64,000 bases of DNA from JARRPM01 sp963792815 (GTDB lineage: Bacteria; Pseudomonadota; Gammaproteobacteria; Pseudomonadales; Halieaceae), in contig CAWBXR010000001.1 of assembly GCA_963792815.1 (NCBI GenBank), positions 434,001 through 498,000 on the forward strand, read 5' to 3'. The position numbers were made by a program, and so were the translations under genes. The notes below the pieces were generated by a model, which had not been told where the DNA came from, did no database searches, and saw only the letters and a program-made list of their open reading frames with translations. Shown here piece by piece: positions 17,086 through 26,190 of this stretch (positions within the stretch are counted from its first letter, which is position 1; each line of letters opens with the position of its first letter).

Positions 17086-18056
17086 CTATCGGCAGACGTC
17101 GCGAACCGCCGCCTCGATGGCGTCGGGATTGGGTGCCACATAGGGTTCCATGTGCCCGCCGGGCAGCGGCATGTTGGGAATAGTGACCCGGCGGATAGGT
17201 GCGTCGAGCAGGTCGAAGCCGAGGTCGACCACCTGCGCCGCTATCTCGCTGGCGGTGCTGCGGCTCTCCCAGCTCTCGTCCACTACCACCAGGCGGCCGG
17301 TTTTCTCCAGTGACTTGAGTATGGTGTCGCATGTCCAGCGGCGAGAACGTGCGGGGGTCGATGATCTCGACGCTGAACTCGCCCGCCAGTTTGTCCGCGA
17401 CGATTTGTGCATTCTTGTACTGGAAACCGTTTGCCACCAGGGTGACATCGCTGCCCTCGCGTTTTACATCGGCCACGCCCAGTGGCACCACGTAGGGTTC
17501 TTCCAGCACGGGTCCGCGGTCCATCATGGTGCCCAGGTGCCAGATGAAGGCCACCGGGTTGTCGTCGCGTATGGCCGCTATCATCATGCCCTTCGGCATC
17601 GTAAGGGGTGAGGGCATGCAGACCTTGATCCCCGGTACCTGCGCGATCATGTTGTGCACCAGCATCGCGTGTTCGTTGCCCAGGCGCATGCCCGCGCCGC
17701 AGGCGCCGGTAATCACCATCGGCAGGGACATCTGGCTGCCGTGGATAAATCGGAACTGGGCGGTCTGCGCCAGGATGGGGAGGCCGCGTTCAGGAAAAAG
17801 CCGGCGAACATGAAGTCGACGATCGGGCGAAACCCTCCATGGCCGCGCCGAAGGCGGTACCGTACATGCCGATCTCCGCCAGCGGCGTATCGACGATGCG
17901 GTCGGTGCCAAACTGCTCCACCAGGCCCTTGGTGTGGGGGAAGATGCCGCCGGCGATATCCTGGCCGACCATGAACACGCTTTCGTCGCGCTCCATCTCC
18001 TGCCGGTAGGCTTCCTTGATGGCCTCTACCAGCGGTAATTCACGTACTTCGCTCAC
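17086..18056 (-). pseudogene. 2-oxoacid (acetoin/pyruvate-type) dehydrogenase E1 beta gene, frameshifted
   Basis: The gene begins with GTG at 18056 behind GAGGAG and overlaps the E1 alpha stop by 4 bases (GTGA). In order the frames give VRELPLVEAIKEAYRQEM and DTPLAEIGMYGTAFGAAMEGF. After shifts near 17,840 and 17,790 come AQFRFIHGSQMSLPMVITG and EEPYVVPLGVADVKREGSD. After another near 17,330 comes SLEKTGRLVVVDESWESR, to the stop at 17086. This is a complete E1 beta in three or more frames. Third-codon-position bias and motifs are kept in every piece, so the changes are recent or artefactual. Confidence 0.83.
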
Positions 18057-18975
18057 AGTGATTCTCCTCGACTCAGGCCAGCGTAGACGCCGGCTAACAG
18101 TTCTTCGATGCTGGGTTGCGCAATGGGGCTGTCGTCGGCGAATTTCTCCACCGCGGCGACTTCCTCTTTTGCCTCCTTGTTGATCTTGTCGATCTGCTTC
18201 TGGGTCAGCACCTTCTCCGCCAGTACCCGGGTGGTGGCCAGCACCACCGGGTCCCGCTTTATTCAGTTCCTCGAGGTACTCGGCGTCCCGCGGCTGGCCC
18301 GCGCCAGGTCCGGGGTGCCCACGTCGTGTTCGCGCAGGCGCAGGGTCTTGGCCTCGACGAAGGTCGGGCCCTTGCCTGCCAGGGCGTGCTCGCGGGCGGC
18401 GATCACGGTCTCGGCCACGGCGAATACGTCCTGGCCGTCGATCACCACCGCGGGCATGCCGTAGCCCTGGGCCAGGCTGGAGATGTCCGGCATGGGATGC
18501 ATATCGGAGATCGTGGAGTGAATCGCCATGCCGTTGTTTTCGCAGAAGAAAACAATTGGCAGCTTCCAGTTCATGGCGAACAGCATCGCCTCGGGCCTGC
18601 CCTGGCCGTAGGAGTCGTCGCCGGAGGCCATCGGCACCATCTGGTTGCCCTTGCGCTTTGACGCCCAGCCCCAGCCTACCACCGGGCAGAAGTGCCAGCC
18701 GATGAAGCCTGAGGCGCCGTACATCTTTTTTTCCGGAAAGGACCAGTGAAAACTGGAGCGGCCGCCGCAGCATCCCTCTTCCTTGCCCGTGTGTTCCGCC
18801 AGGTAGCGGCCCACGTCGAGCCCCGGCCCGCGGCTAGGCCGTGGTCGCGGATGAATGTTTCGCCGTCAGCAAGGTGATTGCGCCCCGGCGCATGTGCTCT
18901 ATCGCGGGGTGCTAGAAGCCGATGAGATTGCCCTGAATGATGCGGTTCATCAACATCTTGTCGAAATGATCGACC
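18053..18975 (-). pseudogene. 2-oxoacid dehydrogenase E1 alpha gene, frameshifted and possibly 5'-truncated
   Basis: From the 5' side the pieces read FDKMLMNRIIQGNLIGF, an in-frame TAG where a Tyr codon is expected, then HPAIEHMR. After a shift near 18,840 comes DVGRYLAEHTGKEEGCCGGR, then KLPIVFFCENNGMAIHS and FVEAKTLRLREHD. After a shift near 18,270 come DPVVLATTRVLAEKVLTQ and the C-terminus. The TPP site reads SGDDSYGQG instead of the usual GDG. The first 15-20 residues and any start codon are not clear, because the 5' end meets the divergent dehalogenase remnant at about 18,975. It binds thiamine diphosphate with E1 beta in the parent complex. Confidence 0.75.
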
Positions 18976-18977
18976 GT

Positions 18978-19361
18978 ATCAGGTGCCGGACGTCCCCTTT
19001 GAACCGTTACCAGACCAGGTTCACGCCGGAACTGCGCCTGCATTACGTCGATGAAGGACCCGGCGACGCGCGGGCCTGTCCCTCGCTGGTGCCGATGGAA
19101 GCCGATATCCCGGATGTGGCCGAGAACAAGCGGGCCTGGGAGGTGCTCGGGCAGTGGCACAAACCCTTTATCTGCTGTTTCAGCAACGGTGACCCGATCA
19201 CCCGCGGTGGTGATGCCCAGTTCCTCAGCAGGGTTCCCGGCATCAAAGGGCAAGCTCACACCACCCTGCGGGGCGGCCACTTTATCCAGGAGGACGACCC
19301 GCAGAATTTCGCCAGGCTGGCCATGGAGGCCTGCGGGCTTCAGGCGGGAGCGGACGTATGA
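18978..19361 (+). pseudogene. Haloalkane dehalogenase remnant with a large internal deletion
   Basis: The start of an alpha/beta-hydrolase dehalogenase (RFTPELRLHYVDEGPGD) is fused directly to its last third (PSLVPMEADIPDVAENKRAW, FSNGDPITRGGD, GHFIQED). The catalytic acid Asp and the His are present. The oxyanion-hole HGEPSW motif and the nucleophile Asp of the VxQDWGG segment, roughly 165 residues, are missing. The extreme N-terminus is also scrambled in frame. Such a protein cannot dehalogenate. The stop overlaps the ATG of the MDR gene by 4 bases, showing the original operon arrangement. Confidence 0.8.
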
Positions 19362-20401
19362 AGCAGGTATGGATTACTCAAAAGGGCGCACCGGAAACCC
19401 TGCAGTTGCAGGAGGCACCCGACCCCCGGGCGGGCGCCGGTCAGTTGCGCATACGGGTCGCTTTTGCGGGTATCAATTTCGCGGACATTCAGGCGCGCAT
19501 GGGACAATACCCGGATGCGCCACCCCTTCCCTGCGTGGTGGGCTATGAGGTCTCGGGGGTTGTCGACCAGGTGGGTGACGATGTCAGCGGTTTCAGGGAA
19601 GGCGACCGTGTCCTGACGTTTACCCGCTTCGGCGGTTACAGCGATACAGTAGTGGTCGACGCCTCCTGGGCCCATAAGGTGCCTGAGGGAATATCCCTGG
19701 AGGCTGCCGCAGCGATTCCGGTGAATTACGCCACCGCCTGGACCATGTTGATTCGCCTGGGCGCTCTGCGGCCCGGGGAAACCGTGTTGGTGCATTCCGC
19801 CGGCGGTGGGGTAGGCATTGCCGCCCTGCAGATCTGCCAGTGGCGGGGCGCCATCGCGATCGGCACCGCCAGCGCCGGCAAACACTCGCGCCTGAAAGAA
19901 CTGGGCTACGCCCATTGCATCGACTACCGCAGCCAGGACTTCGAAAAGGAAACCATGCGCTTTACCGCTGGAAGGGGTGTGGACGTGGTGCTCGACCCCC
20001 AGGGCGGTAACTCTTTTCGCCGCAGTTATCGTTGCCTGGCGCCCCTGGGTCGCCTGTTTATGTTCGGCATGGCGGACAGCGTGCAGGGAGAGAAGCTGAA
20101 CGTTCTGGCGCTGCTGCGCTCACTGGTCACCACGCCTGTGTTTCACCCGCTGTCCCTGCTCAATAATAACCGCGGAGTGTTTGGCACCAACATGGGCCGC
20201 CTGTTCGGCGAATTTGATCGCCTCATGCCCGATATGGCTGAGATCGTGCGCCTGCTGGGAGAGGGCACCCTGGCCCCGGTCGTGGACAAGGTGTTCCCTT
20301 TTGAGCAGGCTGCTGCGGCCCATCATTACATCCAGGAACGCAGGAATTTTGGCAAGGTGTTGTTGCGGGCGTGGGAGGATGCGGCCGCTACCGCCGATTG
20401 A
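19358..20401 (+). CDS. Zinc-independent MDR oxidoreductase (quinone oxidoreductase-like)
   Basis: A 347-residue medium-chain dehydrogenase/reductase. It has the quinone-oxidoreductase signature AGINFADIQARMGQYPDAPPLP, the GYEVSGVVDQVG turn, and a Rossmann motif VLVHSAGGGVGIAALQIC near residue 150. The zinc-ligand cysteines of classical alcohol dehydrogenases are absent. NADPH-dependent reduction of quinones or enones is the likely chemistry. It overlaps the dehalogenase remnant by 4 bases, so it was probably cotranscribed. Unlike its left-hand neighbours it shows no frame break. Confidence 0.9.
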   Translation: MKQVWITQKGAPETLQLQEAPDPRAGAGQLRIRVAFAGINFADIQARMGQYPDAPPLPCVVGYEVSGVVDQVGDDVSGFREGDRVLTFTRFGGYSDTVVVDASWAHKVPEGISLEAAAAIPVNYATAWTMLIRLGALRPGETVLVHSAGGGVGIAALQICQWRGAIAIGTASAGKHSRLKELGYAHCIDYRSQDFEKETMRFTAGRGVDVVLDPQGGNSFRRSYRCLAPLGRLFMFGMADSVQGEKLNVLALLRSLVTTPVFHPLSLLNNNRGVFGTNMGRLFGEFDRLMPDMAEIVRLLGEGTLAPVVDKVFPFEQAAAAHHYIQERRNFGKVLLRAWEDAAATAD

Positions 20402-20430
20402 GCGATGAATTGAGTTCGGACCCATTGCAT

Positions 20431-20502
<72 letters not shown>

Positions 20503-20577
20503 CACAACACGGAAGCACGCGGACGTTTCTCCAAAGTCTGGTTGGGGTGCATCCGTACTTCTGTTCAAGAGATATTC

Positions 20578-22008
20578 ATGATCAATAGCCGTTCAGGAAA
20601 ATTCTGGATCTTTGCCGCGGTGCTGATAGTGGCTGTGCTGGTCGTTATCGCGCTGAATTTCAATCTGGCTTCAGTCGTGAGTTCCCGACAGAAAAAGAAC
20701 GACGAGCTGATAGCCGAGCAAATGGCCTATCACGTCGGGACCATGGCATACCTTTACGGTTACCCGATCGTCGATATGTACAGGCAGATGCACAATGAGA
20801 CGCATCGTGTTTCCGCGGACCAGCAGGTCTACGCGCCGGTTAACCGTATTTACCGCTATCCTGAAATCGTTGGTCCGGGTACGGCGGGTAACTTGCGCGC
20901 CCCCAACAACGACACGCTGTACTTCAGCGGCTGGTTTGACGTGAGTACAGAGCCGCTGATTCTGCATACGCCCGATACGGCGGGGCGCTATTTCACTATT
21001 GCGGTAACCAACCTGTATGCGGAAGCTGAGCACATAGGGCGCAGGACTACGGGTACAGAAGAGGGCTATTTCGCGCTTGTGCCCATCGGCTGGCAGGGGA
21101 TTTTGCCCGATGGCATCACAGCTGTTCCGGTCGAAACCAGGCAGGGTTGGCTGTTGGGTCGAATGCTGGTGGATGGCCCCGACGACTTTGACGAGGCCAT
21201 GGCCCTGGTTGAGGATATCTGGCTTTCGCCCCTGAGCGAATTTACGCCCGGGCAGCGGCCGGCTGATCCACCCGAATTGAAAGGTGAGGCCATCGATCCG
21301 CTGGCCAGCCTGGCTTTTTTTGAGGTGCTTAATGAGGGTTTGAAACAAATGCCTGGCCGTCCTGCCGAGGTGGCCCTGATGAGCCAGTTCGACCTGATCG
21401 GCGTCGGCAAAAACAGCGAGTTTGATGCAGCGCAGCTGTCACCGGGCGCCAGGCGAGGACTGGAGCGGGCATTGGCCGATGGCGAGGATATAGTCCAGGC
21501 AGCGACCCAGCGAACTATTTCTGATTACAATGGTTGGATGATTTCCCGGGAAATCGGTCGCTATGGCTTCTCATATATGCAGCGCGCGGCCGTCGCCCGG
21601 GGGGGCTATGGAAACCTGCCGGAAGAGTCCATGTACCCGGCCATGGTGTTCGACCCCGCGGGGGACCTGCTTGACGGCGGCCAGTCCTACCGGCTGCATT
21701 TTGGCGCGGGCGAGTTGCCGCCGGTCAATGGCTTCTGGTCTTTATCGGCTTACCGCCTCAGTGACCTGCAGTTGGAAGAAAACGACATTCAACGCTACAG
21801 CATCGGCGACAGGACCCGGGGACTGAACTACAACCCCGACGGCTCGCTCACCCTGGTTTTGCAGCATGAGCGTCCCGCTGACCCGGCGGCCAATTGGTTG
21901 CCTGTCCCCGCGGGTATGTTCATGCTGGTCATGCGCCTTTATGAGCCTTCCAAAGCGCTGCTGGGTAATGACTATCTCCTGCCAAGGCTGGAGAAACTGG
22001 CGTATTAG
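20578..22008 (+). CDS. DUF1254/DUF1214 domain protein, membrane anchored
   Basis: A 476-residue protein with an N-terminal membrane anchor (about residues 8-30). A DUF1254 domain (about 55-190; AYLYGYPIVDMYRQM, NNDTLYFSGWFDVS) and a DUF1214 domain (about 340-460; FGAGELPPVNGFWSLSAY, TLVLQHERP) follow. The core should lie in the periplasm. Proteins of this pair are common in environmental bacteria near lipid or aromatic catabolic genes; no biochemical function is settled. ATG at 20578 is the first giving a sensible anchor. It seems monocistronic. Confidence 0.88.
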   Translation: MINSRSGKFWIFAAVLIVAVLVVIALNFNLASVVSSRQKKNDELIAEQMAYHVGTMAYLYGYPIVDMYRQMHNETHRVSADQQVYAPVNRIYRYPEIVGPGTAGNLRAPNNDTLYFSGWFDVSTEPLILHTPDTAGRYFTIAVTNLYAEAEHIGRRTTGTEEGYFALVPIGWQGILPDGITAVPVETRQGWLLGRMLVDGPDDFDEAMALVEDIWLSPLSEFTPGQRPADPPELKGEAIDPLASLAFFEVLNEGLKQMPGRPAEVALMSQFDLIGVGKNSEFDAAQLSPGARRGLERALADGEDIVQAATQRTISDYNGWMISREIGRYGFSYMQRAAVARGGYGNLPEESMYPAMVFDPAGDLLDGGQSYRLHFGAGELPPVNGFWSLSAYRLSDLQLEENDIQRYSIGDRTRGLNYNPDGSLTLVLQHERPADPAANWLPVPAGMFMLVMRLYEPSKALLGNDYLLPRLEKLAY

Positions 22009-22243
22009 TGCTGCAGCTCCCCGCCGGGTGCGCGCAAGCATCGTCAATGGGCTCAGCGGCGGTTAATTCAACCGTCAGGCGCTGGACGGGGAAATCACCT
22101 ACCGAATTTCGCAGTCACGATCACTGGAGGGTGCGGCGGGCGTGCGCGGGATTAGATGCCGGGTTCGAAAACCGGCTCCGCGTTCCTTGCCTTTCACGCC
22201 TGTGCTAACTTAGCCGCTCGAATAATTGTCCGGGTGAACCAGC

Positions 22244-23005
22244 ATGTCGCAACTAGAAGGGAAGGTCGCCATTGTAACGGGTGCAGCGCGGGGGCTGGGT
22301 CGCGCCTACGCGGAGGCCATGGCAGGCGAGGGCGCGGCCATTTTCGCCTGTGATATCAATCCCTGTGACGATACCGTGGCAGCCATTGTCGCAGCCGGCG
22401 GTCGCGCGGTGGGCGCAGTGACCGATATCGCCAATATGGCCAGTTGCAGCGCCATGGCGGAACAGGCGGTGAGCAACTTCGGCAGGATCGATATCCTGGT
22501 GAACAATGCCGCCCTGTACGCCGGATTGAAGGGCGCACGCTTCGAGAACCTCGACGAGGCCCAGTGGGACGCGGTGATGAATATCAATGTCAAGGGCCTG
22601 TGGCAGTGTTGCAAGGCGGTGGTGCAGCCGATGCGGGACTCGGGCGGCGGTTCAATCATTAACATTGCCTCCCTGGCGGCGGTTTACGGATTGCCCTACG
22701 GCCTCGATTACGTCGCCTCCAAGGCGGCGGTGATCGGTATGACCCGGGGCATGGCAAGGGAGCTGGGCAAGGACAGGATTCGCGTCAATGCAGTCGCCCC
22801 CTCGGCGGTGATGACGGAGGGTACAGAGGACTTTTTCGGTGAGAAGCTGGAAAAGGCAAAGAAGGTGATCGCCGCGGGGCAGGTTATCCAGCGCAATCTC
22901 GAAACGCAGGACCTCACCGGGACGATCGTCTACCTGGCCTCGGACAACAGCGCCTTCGTCACCGGCCAGACCCATATGGTCGATGGCGGTTCCTGGTTCC
23001 TGTAG
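22244..23005 (+). CDS. Short-chain dehydrogenase/reductase
   Basis: A 253-residue classical SDR with cofactor motif TGAARGLG (12-19), the NNAA segment, the Ser of INIASLAA and the catalytic YVASK, and the C-terminal TGQTHMVDGGSWF. Asp at the end of beta-2 (FACDIN) suggests NAD(H) preference. The length matches cyclic-alcohol or hydroxyacyl SDRs; the substrate is not deducible. It is followed by the convergent yciB after 19 bases. Confidence 0.9.
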   Translation: MSQLEGKVAIVTGAARGLGRAYAEAMAGEGAAIFACDINPCDDTVAAIVAAGGRAVGAVTDIANMASCSAMAEQAVSNFGRIDILVNNAALYAGLKGARFENLDEAQWDAVMNINVKGLWQCCKAVVQPMRDSGGGSIINIASLAAVYGLPYGLDYVASKAAVIGMTRGMARELGKDRIRVNAVAPSAVMTEGTEDFFGEKLEKAKKVIAAGQVIQRNLETQDLTGTIVYLASDNSAFVTGQTHMVDGGSWFL

Positions 23006-23024
23006 CGACCTGGTCCGCGAGGCG

Positions 23025-23612
23025 CTACTCCTTGGCGGCCTGTTCGTCCTTCAGGTGAGGGCTGATCAGCAGGGCGGTGAGAATCGTCAGCAGCAGGGTG
23101 AACCCGATCGCGGAGTACAGCTTGTAACTCACCCAGGTGTCCTCGCTGTAGCCATAGGCCACGACCAGGTTGAGGCCGCCGACGATGACGAAATTAGCGA
23201 CCCACAGCAGGTTCAGCTTGCCCCACACCGGTTTGGGCAGGTGTATCTGGCTGCCCAGGGTGCGCTCCATCAGGTTCTTGTCGCCGATGTACTGGGAGGC
23301 GCCGAACACCAGGGCCAGAACCCAGTTGAAAATGGTGGGCTTCCACTGGATAAACATCTGGTTGCGGAACACCAAAGTGGCGCCGCCGAAGACCAGTACG
23401 GCCAGCAGCAACCAGACCAGCCGCTTCTCCAGGGTGCGGGTCAATGCGAAGGTGATCCCCACCTGCGCTATCGTGGCCGCCATCAGCACCGCTGTCGCGG
23501 AGAAAATACCATCGAAGGTGTACTCCCAGCCGGCCAGCTCAATGGAGCTGCCCTTGAGCTGGTAGACAATAAAGAACAGGGCGATGGGGAGGAATTCCGC
23601 TAATTGCTTCAT
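23025..23612 (-). CDS. yciB: Septation/intracellular septation protein A family
   Basis: A 195-residue inner membrane protein of the YciB/IspZ family with about five or six helices. Markers are KQLAEFLPIALFFIVYQ at the N-terminus, GGATLVFRNQMFIQWKPTIFNW in the middle, and VWGKLNLLWVANF. E. coli YciB interacts with cell-elongation and division proteins and affects envelope properties. ATG at 23612 is chosen; the open frame extends further upstream only as antisense of the PHP gene. It diverges from PHP/yciO/scpA/scpB/rluB, a neighbourhood shared with other gammaproteobacteria. Confidence 0.93.
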   Translation of the reverse strand: MKQLAEFLPIALFFIVYQLKGSSIELAGWEYTFDGIFSATAVLMAATIAQVGITFALTRTLEKRLVWLLLAVLVFGGATLVFRNQMFIQWKPTIFNWVLALVFGASQYIGDKNLMERTLGSQIHLPKPVWGKLNLLWVANFVIVGGLNLVVAYGYSEDTWVSYKLYSAIGFTLLLTILTALLISPHLKDEQAAKE

Positions 23613-23702
23613 GGATTCCGCGGTGCTCCGGCTGTTACCATGTGTTTTTTCTCCTGGTTGTGCCAGCGCCTTGATGGCGGCCGGGCACCAAGTGTAAAGA
23701 TT

Positions 23703-24599
23703 GTGTTGATTGACTTCCATACCCATACCGCCGCTTCCGACGGCGCATTGAGCCCCCGCGAACTCGTGGCGCTGGCGCGTGAGCGAAAACTGGGCATGCT
23801 GGCCATCACCGACCACGACACCGTCGCCGGTTACCTGGCGGCGCTGGAACACGCGTCCGCGGCTGGCGGGGTTGGGGAGTATAACCACAATGAGGCCGGT
23901 TTGCGGCTGATTGCGGGGATAGAATTTTCCTGCCGCTGGTCTGCCACCACCATTCATATCCTGGGGCTGGGCATGGACTGCGATCATCCCGCCATGGTGG
24001 AAGGGCTGGACCTGCTGAATACGGCCCGCATCGAGCGCGGTCGGAAAATAGCCCAACGGCTGGAAGTGCTCGGCTTTGAGGGGGCGCTGGAAGGCGCCAT
24101 GGCGGAGGCGGGCGAGAGCCAGCTGGGACGGCCGCACTTTTCCGCCTGGATGGTGGCCCGGGGTCATGTGGCTGACCACAACCAGGCCTTTGACAAGTAC
24201 CTTGGCCAGGGTAAGACCGGTGACGTCAAGGCGTTCTGGCCCGAACTGGCCCAGGTGGTGTCCTGGATCGTTGCCGCCGGGGGGGTGGCCGTGATCGCCC
24301 ATCCCCTGAAGTACAAGTTTACCCGGATGAAGCTGCGCAGGCTGGTGGTGGACTTCATGGCTGCCGGTGGTTCTGCGATCGAGATCGCCAGCGGCTACCA
24401 GACGGCGGACCAGAGCGCCCAGCTGCGGCGCCTGGCCAGCGAGTTCGCCCTGGAGGTATCGGTGGGTTCCGATTTCCACAGGGACGGCCCCTACAGCCCC
24501 CCTCCCGGGATAGAAGCGCCGCAGCTCGATGGGCTGCGCGGTGTCTGGGAGCGGTGGCTGCCGCAACCGTTCGTCGCTGCCGGGAGTAAAGCGCCATGA
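23703..24599 (+). CDS. PHP-domain phosphoesterase (RNase AM / YciV-like)
   Basis: A 298-residue PHP phosphoesterase. Metal-binding motifs are visible: DFHTHTAASDG at the N-terminus, ITDHDTV, GIEFSC, and SDFHR near the end. E. coli YciV/RNase AM (TrpH family) hydrolyses 3',5'-nucleotide bisphosphates and trims rRNA 5' ends. GTG at 23703 gives the usual N-terminus; upstream in-frame codons yield unrelated sequence. The stop overlaps the yciO-like start by 4 bases. Confidence 0.9.
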   Translation: MLIDFHTHTAASDGALSPRELVALARERKLGMLAITDHDTVAGYLAALEHASAAGGVGEYNHNEAGLRLIAGIEFSCRWSATTIHILGLGMDCDHPAMVEGLDLLNTARIERGRKIAQRLEVLGFEGALEGAMAEAGESQLGRPHFSAWMVARGHVADHNQAFDKYLGQGKTGDVKAFWPELAQVVSWIVAAGGVAVIAHPLKYKFTRMKLRRLVVDFMAAGGSAIEIASGYQTADQSAQLRRLASEFALEVSVGSDFHRDGPYSPPPGIEAPQLDGLRGVWERWLPQPFVAAGSKAP

Positions 24600-25219
24600 G
24601 CCAGTTTTACCAGATTCACCCTGACAACCCCCAGGCGAGGCTGATACGGAACGCCGCAGATATCGTTCGCGGCGGGGGCGTGGTCGTCTATCCCACCGAC
24701 TCCGCCTACGCGCTGGGCTGCCATATAGGGGACAAGAATGCCCTGGACCGAATCCGGCGTATCCGCAAACTGGACGACCGCCACAATTTCACCCTGGTTT
24801 GCAGTGACTTGTCGGAAATCGCCACCTACGCCAAGGTCGATAACGCGGCCTACCGCCTCCTGCGCCACTGTACCCCTGGCCCCTATACTTTCATCCTGAA
24901 AGCCACCTCCGAGGTGCCGCGGCGGCTGATGCACCCCAAGCGCAAGACCGTGGGCCTGCGGGTACCTGATAATCGCATTGCCGCGGCCCTGCTGGCGGAC
25001 CTGGGAGAGCCGCTGATGAGCGTCACCCTGATCATGCCGGGCGAGGAGTACCCGATGATCGACCCCTACGATATCCGCGACACGCTGCAGCATGAGGTGG
25101 ACCTGGTGATCGACGGAGGCTATTGCGGCATGGAGCCCACCACGGTGGTGGACCTGGCGGATGATACGCCAATGGTATTGCGGGTGGGCAAGGGAGATAT
25201 CGCGCCTTTTGAGGATTAA
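24596..25219 (+). CDS. YciO/Sua5/YrdC family protein
   Basis: A 207-residue YrdC-fold protein with GGGVVVYPTDSAYALGC near residue 30, the KxR-type IRRIRKLDDRHNFTLVC, the PGPYTFILKAT segment and RVPDN. YciO is the paralogue of the tRNA threonylcarbamoyladenosine enzyme TsaC. It binds nucleotides, but its cellular role is less clear. It is translationally coupled to the upstream PHP gene, the same pairing as yciV-yciO in E. coli. Confidence 0.92.
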   Translation: MSQFYQIHPDNPQARLIRNAADIVRGGGVVVYPTDSAYALGCHIGDKNALDRIRRIRKLDDRHNFTLVCSDLSEIATYAKVDNAAYRLLRHCTPGPYTFILKATSEVPRRLMHPKRKTVGLRVPDNRIAAALLADLGEPLMSVTLIMPGEEYPMIDPYDIRDTLQHEVDLVIDGGYCGMEPTTVVDLADDTPMVLRVGKGDIAPFED

Positions 25220-25224
25220 ATTGT

Positions 25225-25230
25225 TATACT
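25225..25230 (+). promoter_or_regulatory. Candidate extended -10 promoter for scpA-scpB-rluB
   Basis: TGT-TATACT lies 60 bases before the scpA start, just after the yciO stop. No convincing -35 was seen; extended -10 promoters can work without one. Confidence 0.4.
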
Positions 25231-25289
25231 GCGCGCAGATCCGCAGGCCTCGGCGCCAGGCGGTCTCCGCCAACCACAGGTAGGTGCCC

Positions 25290-26189
25290 GTGTCAGCTAA
25301 CGAACCCACATCCGATATGCCCGAAGCGCCAGCAGCCGTTGAAACAGCCCAGGGTTCCGACCCGGCCGTTCCCGCTGGTGGTGCCGCACCCGGCCCGCTG
25401 CGTCCCCAGCAGGGCGAAATGCCCTTTGCGGTGGTGATGGGCAAGACCATGACCGAGTTTCCGCGGGATCTCTATATTCCGCCCCAGGCCCTGGAGGTGT
25501 TCCTCGAAGCCTTTGAGGGGCCTCTCGACCTTCTGCTCTACCTGATCAAGCGCCAGAACCTGGATATCCTGGAAATCGATGTTTCCGAGATAACCGAGCA
25601 GTACATGCGCTATGTCGAATTGATGGACGCCATGCAGTTCGAACTGGCGGCGGAGTACCTGCTGATGGCCGCCATGCTGGCCGAGATCAAGTCGCGCATG
25701 CTGCTGCCGCGCTCCAGCGAGATCGACGAGGATGAAGAGGACCCCCGGGCGCAGTTGATCCGCCGCCTGCAGGAATACGAGCGTTTCAAGAAGGCCGCCG
25801 AGGAGATCGAGGAAATGCCGCGCATGGAGCGCGACACCTGGGCGGGCAGCGCGGAACCTCCGGATTTGAACCGCACCAGAACGGACCCGGATGTGGACAT
25901 GCGGGAACTGCTGGTAGCGCTCGGGGAAGTGTTGCGGCGGGCAGATATGTTCGAGAGCCATCACATACAGCGCGAGGCCCTGTCAACCCGGGAGCGCATG
26001 TCGCAGGTGCTTGAGCGCCTGTCCGGGCAGCAGTTCGTGCCGTTTGTGGCACTGTTTTCCGCGCGCGAGGGGCGCCTGGGCGTGGTCGTCACTTTCCTGG
26101 CGGTCATGGAACTCATCAAGGAAGCGTTGGTGGAAATCGTGCAGACCGAAAACTTCGGTCCCATCCATGTCAAGGCAAGGGCGGAGTAA
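25290..26189 (+). CDS. scpA: Segregation and condensation protein A
   Basis: A 299-residue kleisin that joins SMC (or MukB-like) dimers with ScpB to condense and segregate chromosomes. After a roughly 55-residue acidic, proline-rich lead the conserved domain starts at FEGPLDLLLYLIKRQNLDIL and continues with AAEYLLMAAMLAEIKSRMLLP. A C-terminal winged-helix part (residues about 215-295) contains FVALFSAREGRLGVVVTFLAVMEL. GTG at 25290 has AGGTAGG at suitable spacing; a GTG 6 bases earlier is too close to it. Confidence 0.94.
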   Translation: MSANEPTSDMPEAPAAVETAQGSDPAVPAGGAAPGPLRPQQGEMPFAVVMGKTMTEFPRDLYIPPQALEVFLEAFEGPLDLLLYLIKRQNLDILEIDVSEITEQYMRYVELMDAMQFELAAEYLLMAAMLAEIKSRMLLPRSSEIDEDEEDPRAQLIRRLQEYERFKKAAEEIEEMPRMERDTWAGSAEPPDLNRTRTDPDVDMRELLVALGEVLRRADMFESHHIQREALSTRERMSQVLERLSGQQFVPFVALFSAREGRLGVVVTFLAVMELIKEALVEIVQTENFGPIHVKARAE

Positions 26190-26190
26190 G

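Noticed and set aside
15867..18773. Arg/Gly-rich novel proteins suggested by open frames in the 15.9-18.8 kb block
   Set aside because: Each is part of E1 or E2 read in the wrong frame after an indel.
22158..22176. T-arm-like hairpin gccgg-gttcgaaa-accggc, suggestive of a tRNA 3' end or attachment site
   Set aside because: No anticodon or D arms can be placed upstream, no integrase is nearby and there is no second copy, so it is probably chance.
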